From a virus: a DNA stretch of 37,189 nucleotides. Within the stretch, counting starts at the first letter, position 1. Each line of letters opens with the position of its first letter. The stretch spans positions 1-37,189 of the IMG/VR virus record IMGVR_UViG_3300020205_004135; one strand, given 5' to 3'. The notes under the pieces are model-generated. The model worked only from the letters and a program-made list of their open reading frames with translations, was not told where the DNA came from and made no database searches. Positions 9,634 through 17,200 of the stretch are shown here, piece after piece. The position numbers and the translations under genes are program-made.

Positions 9634-10254
9634 TTAATATCCAGAAACAAGTGGGGGATTGATACCAAAATTTTGGTCAATGTATTCGTCAATGAAGTAA
9701 TCATAAACGAAATCTGCAACAGTGCTCTCAATGATATTACTAGAAGACCAGTCAAGTGAATAACCATTTAATTTAGTAATTTGTACGTTTTGGAATGTTA
9801 CTCTTCTTAAAACAACACCTTTTTTATCATGTTGATTTACAATAATAGTCCCGATGATATCAGATTTGTAGTGAAGTGATCCATTTTGAGAGTTAAATAC
9901 TAAATCAAACCAAGCTTTCAGACTTGCCCATGTTTGCATTGAGCCTCCATTACTAACATTTACTTGAAAAGGAATGGATAGAGTTCCGTCTGTTTTAGTC
10001 GGAGGAGCCATAAACATTCTAGTTGAGTATTTGAATCTTTGTGATTTTGCTGAAACATCTTGTTCAGTTAAATTAAGGTCAATTTTAGTTGCGTTTTGTA
10101 GCAATAAGATAGGATCTCTACCTTGCGCTTGTAAAATTACTGGTAAGATAAAAGTAATCTCAAAAAGATTTAAGTAAACTACTTCGTGTGGTTGTGTTCC
10201 TGGTCCACCTGGTGCTCCAGAGTTTGTAACCTGTGTAAAATGTGGTAAAGCCAT
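9634..10254 (-). CDS. gp19: Tail tube protein (T4 gp19-like)
   Basis: 206 residues. The pattern is that of the T4-like tail tube family: NLFEITFILP near the N-terminus, the assembly-loop region, KGVVLRRVTFQNVQI, then LDWSSSNIIESTVADFVYD near the C-terminus. T4 gp19 is 163 residues, so this is modestly longer. Hexamers would stack inside the sheath to form the conduit for DNA. The gene is alone on the minus strand between a bidirectional terminator and a 173-base divergent promoter region shared with the gp47 gene. A tube-initiator paralogue (gp48/gp54-like) is possible but less likely given the short, compact form. Confidence 0.85.
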   Translation of the reverse strand: MALPHFTQVTNSGAPGGPGTQPHEVVYLNLFEITFILPVILQAQGRDPILLLQNATKIDLNLTEQDVSAKSQRFKYSTRMFMAPPTKTDGTLSIPFQVNVSNGGSMQTWASLKAWFDLVFNSQNGSLHYKSDIIGTIIVNQHDKKGVVLRRVTFQNVQITKLNGYSLDWSSSNIIESTVADFVYDYFIDEYIDQNFGINPPLVSGY

Positions 10255-10427
10255 TTATATTTTATTATTTTTTATTTAATTTGCAAACAAATTATGTATT
10301 ATATATTATAATCCTTTTTGTCTCTATCTTTTTAAGGATATTGATATAATGTATATATTACTAATTAAAAGCGTTTTTTTTCTAAACTATGAAAAATTAT
10401 AAAACTATAATAAATAAAGTATTTTAA
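10255..10427. promoter_or_regulatory. Divergent promoter region between tube and gp47 genes
   Basis: This 173-base, very A/T-rich gap has no open frame of note. It holds ATATATTATAAT-like tracts near 10295-10312 and GTATATATTACTAATTAAAA near 10341-10360, similar to the TTTTATATATA motif seen before other phage genes. Exact start sites cannot be fixed by eye. Confidence 0.4.
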
Positions 10428-11552
10428 ATGAGTAAAATTTACCTGGTTGGCGATACTCACATAGGATTGGGTTATCCAAACTCTGTTGATAAGTGGTCAA
10501 AAGTTCATAGACAGTATTTTGAAGATTTCCTATTACCTTTACTTCGTTCAAATGTAAAAGAAGGTGATATTATTGTCCATATGGGTGATTTATTTGATAA
10601 TAGAAATATTATTCCAATTAATCTACTTAATTATGGGATGGATATTGTTGAGGAAATGGCCAAAATAGCACCATTGCATATAATTATTGGAAATCACGAC
10701 CTTTGGTCTAAAAGTGCTAGTGAGATAAATAGTATAAGACCTTTTAGATATATCCCTAATGTTTCCGTTTATGATAAAACAACTAAGATTGAACATGATG
10801 GTGTTAAACTATTAATGATGCCTTATATTGATAATAGATTGGATCAGATCAATCATATAAACAGTAATAAAGATTGTGATTATTTATTTTGTCATTCTGA
10901 TTTAAATGGGTGTAAGATGCACTTAACATCAGTAGCTCATAAAAATTCAGATAAGATAGATATTGAAAACTTCTCTACCTTCAATAAGGTATACTCTGGT
11001 CATATTCACTTAGTTCAGAGAAATAAAAATTTCACATTTGTTGGGTCAATTTTTCAGATGGATAGAAATGATTTTGGTGACCAAAAAGGTATATTTGTAA
11101 TAGATACTGAGGATGGTAGTGAAGAGTTCATTAAAAATGATGTATCACCTGTTTTTAGGAAAATTAGAGTGACTAATGATGAGGAAATTGAAGAGTTAGA
11201 AAGTCTTAGAGGGTCAAAAGATTATATTGATATTGCTATTTCTAATAATCTATTAGTTTCTAATAGAAAATTAAGAAGAAAGTTGGAAGTAATACTAGAA
11301 AATAGTAACTTTGCTTCTGTTGAGTATATTGATGATATTACGAAAGAATTGGTTGATAGTGAATTAAACGAAGAGGTTGATATTGATGAAGAATTAATTG
11401 ATATCTCAATTAATTTAGACTATGAAGACTATGTGAAAGAGTATATCTTAAAACAAAAATATGATAGTGATAAATTCAAATCTGGTATTACTGCTGAATT
11501 TGATGAAGTTATCAAGATTTACAAAGAAAATTATAGTTCAAAAACTGATTAA
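10428..11552 (+). CDS. gp47: Recombination nuclease subunit, T4 gp47 / Mre11 / SbcD
   Basis: 374 residues with the full set of metallophosphoesterase motifs in order: GDTHIG (8-13), HMGDLFDNR (51-59), GNHD (88-91), the CHSDL histidine (156) and GHIH (191-194). This is the Mn-dependent nuclease half of the gp46/gp47 (Rad50/Mre11) complex, which processes DNA ends for recombination-dependent replication. T4 gp47 is 339 residues. The acidic C-terminal region (about 270-374) probably caps or binds the gp46 coiled coil. The gp46 partner is not in this window. A small acidic gene follows after 11 bases. A replication or recombination gene among tail genes is unusual for T4 itself but common in rearranged large phages. 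Confidence 0.95.
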   Translation: MSKIYLVGDTHIGLGYPNSVDKWSKVHRQYFEDFLLPLLRSNVKEGDIIVHMGDLFDNRNIIPINLLNYGMDIVEEMAKIAPLHIIIGNHDLWSKSASEINSIRPFRYIPNVSVYDKTTKIEHDGVKLLMMPYIDNRLDQINHINSNKDCDYLFCHSDLNGCKMHLTSVAHKNSDKIDIENFSTFNKVYSGHIHLVQRNKNFTFVGSIFQMDRNDFGDQKGIFVIDTEDGSEEFIKNDVSPVFRKIRVTNDEEIEELESLRGSKDYIDIAISNNLLVSNRKLRRKLEVILENSNFASVEYIDDITKELVDSELNEEVDIDEELIDISINLDYEDYVKEYILKQKYDSDKFKSGITAEFDEVIKIYKENYSSKTD

Positions 11553-11563
11553 AATTTATTAAA

Positions 11564-11755
11564 ATGGACCCTATTGAAATTTACGACAGATGTTTATCTG
11601 GAAAGCCTTATAGTTTAGAGTTAAAAATATATTCTGAAAACTATTTAAAAAAAGTTATTAAGGAATTGGAAGAAATTGAAGAGTATGAAAAGTGTAGAAA
11701 TTTGTTAAATTTTATTAATTTGAGATTTGACCACAAATACAATTATACTTTATGA
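11564..11755 (+). CDS. Small acidic protein with UVR-like helix
   Basis: 63 residues, not recognised. The central KELEEIEEYEKCRNLLNFI resembles the UVR/McsA-type helical hairpin pattern (L-x-x-x-E-x-E-x-Y-E-x-C-x-x-L). The end of the protein at 13766-14137 has a similar ELESEEEYEKCSQIAKKLG. It lies 11 bases after the gp47 gene, so it is probably cotranscribed, and ends with TGA shortly before a bidirectional terminator. Whether it helps the nuclease is unknown. Confidence 0.75.
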   Translation: MDPIEIYDRCLSGKPYSLELKIYSENYLKKVIKELEEIEEYEKCRNLLNFINLRFDHKYNYTL

Positions 11756-11768
11756 TTATTGAATAAAT

Positions 11769-11799
11769 AAAAAACCCACTCAATTAGAGTGGGTTTTTT
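11769..11799. terminator. Bidirectional terminator, overlaps cupin gene 3' end
   Basis: Perfect 13-base arms (11769-11781 and 11787-11799) with loop AATTA. It serves the plus-strand gp47 operon and the minus-strand operon. The minus gene's stop codon (11784-11786) lies in the loop, so its last codons form one arm of the stem. Confidence 0.85.
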
Positions 11800-12050
11800 A
11801 TTAGTTTTATTTTTAAATCTCCTGTGCCTTTTATAACTCTGTGATAAACACCCATTGGTATAAATACTTCTCCCCTTATTTGTTTAGGTAGTTCATTATC
11901 TATTTGAACCATCCAATCAGTTTCTCCAATAGATTCAATTATTCTATTTTCTCTGTCTCGATGCCAAGAATATTCACCAGAATCTGTATCTTGTTTGAAT
12001 ACTCTGATAAATTCATTATCACTTAATTTAGTTTCTTGAAATGGTAACAT
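11784..12050 (-). CDS. Small cupin-fold protein
   Basis: 88 residues. SWHRDRENR (29-36) looks like cupin motif 1 with H30, D32 and E34, and the G-x5-P-M-G-x-x-H segment ending at residue 70 matches cupin motif 2. A single-domain cupin that could bind a metal is therefore likely; the substrate is unknown. It is the last gene of the minus-strand operon, sharing one base (TAATG) with the gene before it. Unlike the four genes ahead of it in the operon it lacks the leader motif. The terminator hairpin is built into its final codons. Confidence 0.7.
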   Translation of the reverse strand: MLPFQETKLSDNEFIRVFKQDTDSGEYSWHRDRENRIIESIGETDWMVQIDNELPKQIRGEVFIPMGVYHRVIKGTGDLKIKLIKNPL

Positions 12051-12442
12051 TAGCTTATTATTTGTTTATATCGTTCTTTGAATTTTTCAATTTTACCCAA
12101 CCAATTGTCTTTTGTTTCACAATCATTTACATAATTTTCAACTCTTGGTTCAATGTATAATAGTAGTTCTCTTATCTGACCTATAAAAGCAGATAACATC
12201 TTAGGATTTTTGTATAAAAAGTTAATATCATCTAAAATTTCAGAATACTTTTTACCATTTATAAGTGGTTCTCTGAGTCTCTTCATCATAGATGATAATT
12301 CATCAGTTGCTTTTTGATCAATGCCCATCTTAGTTATCTGTGAAAATCCCATTGTGATTAACATGCCGAAATCAAACATAAAATCGTTGATAAATTTTCT
12401 GTTAGCAGATTCAAATATTTGATATTTTTTTAAATATTTCAT
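12050..12442 (-). CDS. Helical protein with capsid-targeting-like leader
   Basis: 130 residues. The start MKYLKKYQIFES is a basic/aromatic leader ending in I-F-E, which fits the (L/I)-x-E cleavage rule of the T4 prohead protease. The rest is helical and Met-rich (MLITMGFSQITKMGI, LSSMMKRL) with no enzyme motif. It is fourth in an operon of leader-bearing genes (13766, 13038, 12445, 12050), separated from its upstream neighbour by two bases. A role as an internal capsid protein is inferred from the leader and operon. Confidence 0.85.
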   Translation of the reverse strand: MKYLKKYQIFESANRKFINDFMFDFGMLITMGFSQITKMGIDQKATDELSSMMKRLREPLINGKKYSEILDDINFLYKNPKMLSAFIGQIRELLLYIEPRVENYVNDCETKDNWLGKIEKFKERYKQIIS

Positions 12443-12444
12443 AA

Positions 12445-13020
12445 TTACCAGAATCCAGGATAGGTTTTACCACCAAATAAGTGACCATATTTTGTTAGAC
12501 GACATGCGAAATACCCAGCAGTAGTTTTATCTTTTTTCATATCACAATTATGTCTAGCAGCAAATGCTTTTCTAGCCTTAGGATCACTAACCTTAGCTGT
12601 TAATCCGCCTTTAATATCACCAAAAGATATTTTTTTCACTTTACCAGTTTTAGGATTTTTAACATACACATAGTATTTTTTACCAGGTCCATTATTTCTC
12701 ATCGGGTGATTTAATTTAACTTCTTTGCCTTTATATTCAGCTTCATTTAATTCCTCAATGTATTCCATAGGTAAATCTAAAGGAACTAGTTCACCATTGA
12801 ATATTCCAAACTTACCAATATCAGTTGATTCATATAATTCTTTATCAACATCACATAGATTAACTTTACCTAAGTCAAATAGTTCTCTAGCTTCTTTGAT
12901 TACTTCATAGAAAGCCTCCGAACCTGGTCTGAATATATTTTCAGTAATAGGTTTATTATTCTCTAAATGATATTTAAGAGATTCTGATATATTATTATCT
13001 GTGAATTTTCTAATTTTCAT
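12445..13020 (-). CDS. Leader-bearing virion protein with conserved C-terminal domain
   Basis: 191 residues. The N-terminus MKIRKFTDNNISES ends in I-S-E, fitting the leader family. Residues 30-100 are a helical linker. Residues 113-191 form a compact basic domain: KKYYVYVKNPKTGKVKKISF, then SDPKARKAFAARHNCD, then TTAGYFACRLTKYG and a terminal aromatic PGFW, with C159 and C173. A domain with this K-A-F-x-A-R-H-x-C-D ... A-G-Y-x-A-C-R-L pattern recurs in predicted structural proteins of large phages. I recall it as a virion protein of unknown function and cannot confirm the family. Operon neighbours support packaging in the head. Confidence 0.85.
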   Translation of the reverse strand: MKIRKFTDNNISESLKYHLENNKPITENIFRPGSEAFYEVIKEARELFDLGKVNLCDVDKELYESTDIGKFGIFNGELVPLDLPMEYIEELNEAEYKGKEVKLNHPMRNNGPGKKYYVYVKNPKTGKVKKISFGDIKGGLTAKVSDPKARKAFAARHNCDMKKDKTTAGYFACRLTKYGHLFGGKTYPGFW

Positions 13021-13037
13021 TATTTAATTTTTCATTT

Positions 13038-13763
13038 TTATCTTTGACCTATAATTGAGCTTATAAAATCAGTTATATTCATAACTTTAGGTTGATCCAT
13101 AGGTTGCTCACCCATTTGTACACAAGAGCATTGTTCACAACATTCACATCCTAATTGACCAGTACACTCATCACAACACCCACATCCTTCCTTAGACTCT
13201 GTATTATCTACTTCACATTCACAAGGGTTAAATTCACAATCTGTACAATTTTCACAATCTTCAACATCTATATTAGACATTTCTTCTTCAGGTTCTACTT
13301 TATCAATAGAAATGGAAATTTTAAAATCCTCGAATTTTTTAATAGATTTATTTAATCCTGGTGTTGTAATCTGTATTTCCTTTTTAAGTTTCTTTTCTTC
13401 ACCTTTAGCAATCGGTTCAAATTCTGATCTGAATCCTGTTGTATCTGTATCTTCTCCCTTTTCAAAGGAATTTATATCGAATCCCAATTCAAGGTCTTTT
13501 TCTTTTTTAATTTTCTCTGCTTTAAGTGGTTTTTCCATTTTTTCCACTTTAGACTCTTTCTTTTGGAACATTCCATCCATTACTTGATACATAGCATCAA
13601 CAACTCCATAAGAATCATTTCCAAATTCACCAGAATGTTTATCAACTACTTCCATTAAATCTTTTTCAAGTAATGACCATTTGTCCTCATCACCCTCTTT
13701 TCTGTTTTGTTTTAGGACTTCATCCCATTCAAATTCTTCACTGAATCTTTTTAAACTTTTCAT
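13038..13763 (-). CDS. Leader-bearing protein with cysteine-rich metal-binding-like tail
   Basis: 241 residues in three parts. The leader MKSLKRFSEEFEWDE is followed by a charged helical region to about residue 165. Residues 170-214 form a cluster of 14 cysteines, mostly C-x-x-C, C-x-C and CC (C170, C173, C176, C181, C183, C194, C196, C197, C200, C206, C208, C209, C212, C214), set in acidic residues. The cluster is metallothionein-like in density and probably binds Zn, Fe or another metal; it does not match a ferredoxin spacing I know. The last 20 residues form a hydrophobic helix (ITDFISSIIGQR). Second gene of the leader operon, two bases after the first. Confidence 0.85.
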   Translation of the reverse strand: MKSLKRFSEEFEWDEVLKQNRKEGDEDKWSLLEKDLMEVVDKHSGEFGNDSYGVVDAMYQVMDGMFQKKESKVEKMEKPLKAEKIKKEKDLELGFDINSFEKGEDTDTTGFRSEFEPIAKGEEKKLKKEIQITTPGLNKSIKKFEDFKISISIDKVEPEEEMSNIDVEDCENCTDCEFNPCECEVDNTESKEGCGCCDECTGQLGCECCEQCSCVQMGEQPMDQPKVMNITDFISSIIGQR

Positions 13764-13765
13764 AA

Positions 13766-14137
13766 TTATCTACCTAATTTTTTTGCAATTTGTGAACACT
13801 TTTCATACTCTTCTTCTGATTCTAACTCTATCAAGTATTCTTGAAGTTGTTTTCTATTAGAGAGTTCTATTTTTAGTTTGAATCTAATCTCTTTTAACTC
13901 ATTCATATTTTTTGATTGATGGTCAATCATTTTATTTATAACATCTTTATCAAATTTTCTTGATGATATAAACTCATCCCAGGTATTTACTCCGTTTTCT
14001 TCTAAGAACTTTAATATATCATCTACACAAGAATCTATATTAGATTTTTTTACAGATTCTGCTTTCTTTTTTCTACCAAATATTCTATTAAAGAACTCTT
14101 CATTTAAGAAATTCTCATAATTATGTATTTTGCCCAT
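13766..14137 (-). CDS. First gene of leader operon; small helical protein
   Basis: 123 residues. The start MGKIHNYENFLNEEF belongs to the leader family (FLNE) and is followed by a basic patch GRKKKAESVKK that could contact DNA. The remainder is helical and ends in a UVR-like ELESEEEYEKCSQIAKKLG, similar to the gene at 11564. It is the promoter-proximal gene of the minus operon that runs down to 11784. No catalytic motif is visible. Confidence 0.85.
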   Translation of the reverse strand: MGKIHNYENFLNEEFFNRIFGRKKKAESVKKSNIDSCVDDILKFLEENGVNTWDEFISSRKFDKDVINKMIDHQSKNMNELKEIRFKLKIELSNRKQLQEYLIELESEEEYEKCSQIAKKLGR

Positions 14138-14205
14138 AGTCTATATATTATTTTCTCCTATTGAGAAAAGTAATTTTAATATATAATCAAAACCAATAAT
14201 TATAA
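14138..14205. promoter_or_regulatory. Divergent promoter region with hairpin
   Basis: The 68-base gap between divergent genes holds an imperfect palindrome TTTTCTC/GAGAAAA (14151-14157 and 14163-14169). TTTTAATATATAATCAAAA (14174-14192), a variant of the recurring phage promoter motif, lies 14 bases before the ATG of the giant tail gene. Confidence 0.4.
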
Positions 14206-17200
14206 ATGTCTAATCATAAAAACTTAAAATTCTTCAATAAAGAAGGAGACTATTTGAACTTCAACTATAATGAAGGATATGAAAGGTTTGAGGGTGATAT
14301 ATTGTTTCATGAAAATTCAACCGATACATTTAAAACCTATGCTATTTACACACTTGAAAATATACCATCATTTGATTTTGAATCAATTGGTGAATTAACA
14401 ACAAAAAAGTTTCAATTATTTAATGAATTTGGACTTCATTTCTATGGTGGTAAATATTATGAACAAAAAATAGATAGAATTGAGCCGGTTAATAATGACC
14501 CTGAGTTTTATACTAAGTGGATATATGGTGGTGGATTTGAGACTAAGTTCCCTATTGGTACTTTAGTTAAATTTGATAGTATTGCATTTGAGTTTACAAA
14601 TCTTGATGAATCATATGTTGTTGTTGGGTCAAAAGTTGGAGCAATAATGATATTAAGTAAAATGGATAATGATACATTTGAATCATCATTTTTCTATCAA
14701 TATATTGAACCTGAATCCTATGTTGGTCTTAATATTAGTGGTGTTAATGCTTTTGGTGTTTATGATTATATTGATTCTCAGTATAGTGAGAGATTATCTA
14801 ATTGGAATGAACCAGACTTTTATGATAAATATTACCCGGGTAAAAAACTAAATGTTGTTGGTAGTAAGAAAAATGATGGTATATTAACTGTTAAGGACTT
14901 AGCTATAAATGACGCGACTCATTGGGAATATTTTGTGGATAAAGCTAATTTACCCGATAATTCGGATTTAATAGTGGAGGTTATAACAAGAACAGATGTG
15001 CCTTTGGTTTATAGTGGTGGTATTGATATAACTAGTCCGTTTAAATTAAATATTGATTTAAGTTACCCTCAAATTTTAAAACCAAATGTTGAATTTAAAA
15101 TTGTTGGATCTGTTAATAATACTATTTTCTATACAGTTTCTGATATGCCTGTTTTCAATACATTAAACAGTGTTACTTATTTTGAATTGGGGTCTCAAGT
15201 TTTATATAATAATAGAGTATATGAAAATTTACAATCATATACATATAGCTTTCAATCATCAACCGCTTATATAACTCCAGAAAATACATCTTATTGGACT
15301 AGTGAGCCAACTTACATAAAAGTAAATGAACAAACTTCTATAGAGAATGTTCTAAATGGTAAGATTTATTTAACAACGGATAGATATTATTATAGTTTTG
15401 GTTGGACATCATCTTCAGAAGCTTGTCTAGCAGCCACTGCTGAGAAGTATAATGCTGATTTAAATATATTTAATGTAGATTTATATTATCTAAATGGTAG
15501 TTTAAGAGCAGATCTTAAATATCCTTCTAATTATGCTAAAGTTAACTTTTATCACACACAAGTTGGTGCTACTTATTCAATTGGTGGGTTAAAACAAACT
15601 TATGAAAGACTTGTAGAGATTGAGGAACAATTAGACTATGAGTTGAATTATAACTACTCTCAAAATAAAAAAGTAAATGTAGTTTTTACAGATATTGATG
15701 AATTCGGAATCAAAATTACTATAAATAAAATGGTGTATGATGAGGAAGTTGCTTTATTGTATAGTGGATTAAATATAGATATGGAGAGAACCATTGATAG
15801 AACTTTAAGAAATTGGCTTTCTAGATGGCATCTTAAATTACACACATTGGGTATAGTTGTTGATTTGAAATATAGTGGTAATTTTACTTCTTTATTTTAT
15901 AATACTATTGTTTTAAAAACTACCTATCCTAATGTACCGATGGAGGTTAATAGAATTGAAGTTGGTACAACTGCTGATTTTTATGTTGAACATTCTAAGA
16001 TATTATTCACATCGATGGGTCCATATTTGAATATTAAGATAAATGATAAAAACTTTGATCAACAATCTATTTTTGATATAAATTCAAATGTTGATATACC
16101 CGCGACACTAATAGCTTGGTATGATACTAATTCTGAGTTACTTTTAACATATGGTATAACATCTTCTGTTGCGAATAACCTATTGAAATTAAATTTAACG
16201 TCTTTAGAATATAGATTGGATTATACAATTAATACTGGTAAATTAAATTATCCAGGTGTTAATGATTATAAATCAACCAAGTATCTTTTGGGTAACATCG
16301 GAACATTGGTTGCTTCAAATGAAATAGTCTTACCATCAACATCAGATTTTAGTTTTGAAGATGTTGGATTTTCAACTGGTATGGCTTTTACAGTTAATAA
16401 TACCGTTTATCCATATGTTAATCAAGACTATACAATACAATTTTTAGATCCACATGTATTAAATATAAGTTATCAAGGCCCTTTTTGGGGATTGAGTCAA
16501 AGTCCTTGTGATTCCTCTGGTTTCATTACTTTAGCTTTTGATATGGGTTTTGGTCAAACAGCTTGTAATGGCCCGATTAGTCCAACTGGATCTGGTGGTC
16601 CATTTAATATGAGTATGTTTAATAGTAATCAATTTGCTATTACTTTTAATTCCAATAACTATAATTTGAATACTTATCAGAGTTCAGATAATTTAATTGA
16701 TATAGAATATGTTCAACTTACAAATTGTGTTTATGGTTTTGGTGATGATGTTGTTGTTTTAGATGCTTTACATGGATATATTATATCAAATATTACACTT
16801 CTTGGTAACACTCAGAGTATTGAAATGGAATTCAACACTTTTAATAATTATATTTATTGCCTATCTGAAAAATATATGTGGGTAATTGACCCAACAAGTA
16901 ATACTCTTATTTCCAAGATTTTATTTAACCCATCTGCTATAGCTTATGATATGGAAGTTAACCCTAATAATGGTGATGTCTATGTTAGTTATCAAAACTT
17001 GACACATGTTGATATTTGGGCTTATAATAATATGAGTAGTGTTAGTACTGATTCTATTTCAACATCTGGATATGGATATCCAGGGGCTATGGTTTTTAAT
17101 GACTTTGAAGGTGATATGTATATAACTTGTACTAACAATGCTGTTATTAGAGTTAATGGTGGTCCAAATATTAACTTTGTTAGTAATCCAAATAGGACAA

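Noticed and set aside
9502-9767. Short open frames across the double terminator
   Set aside because: They read through two perfect hairpins and into the antisense of the tube gene, so are chance frames.
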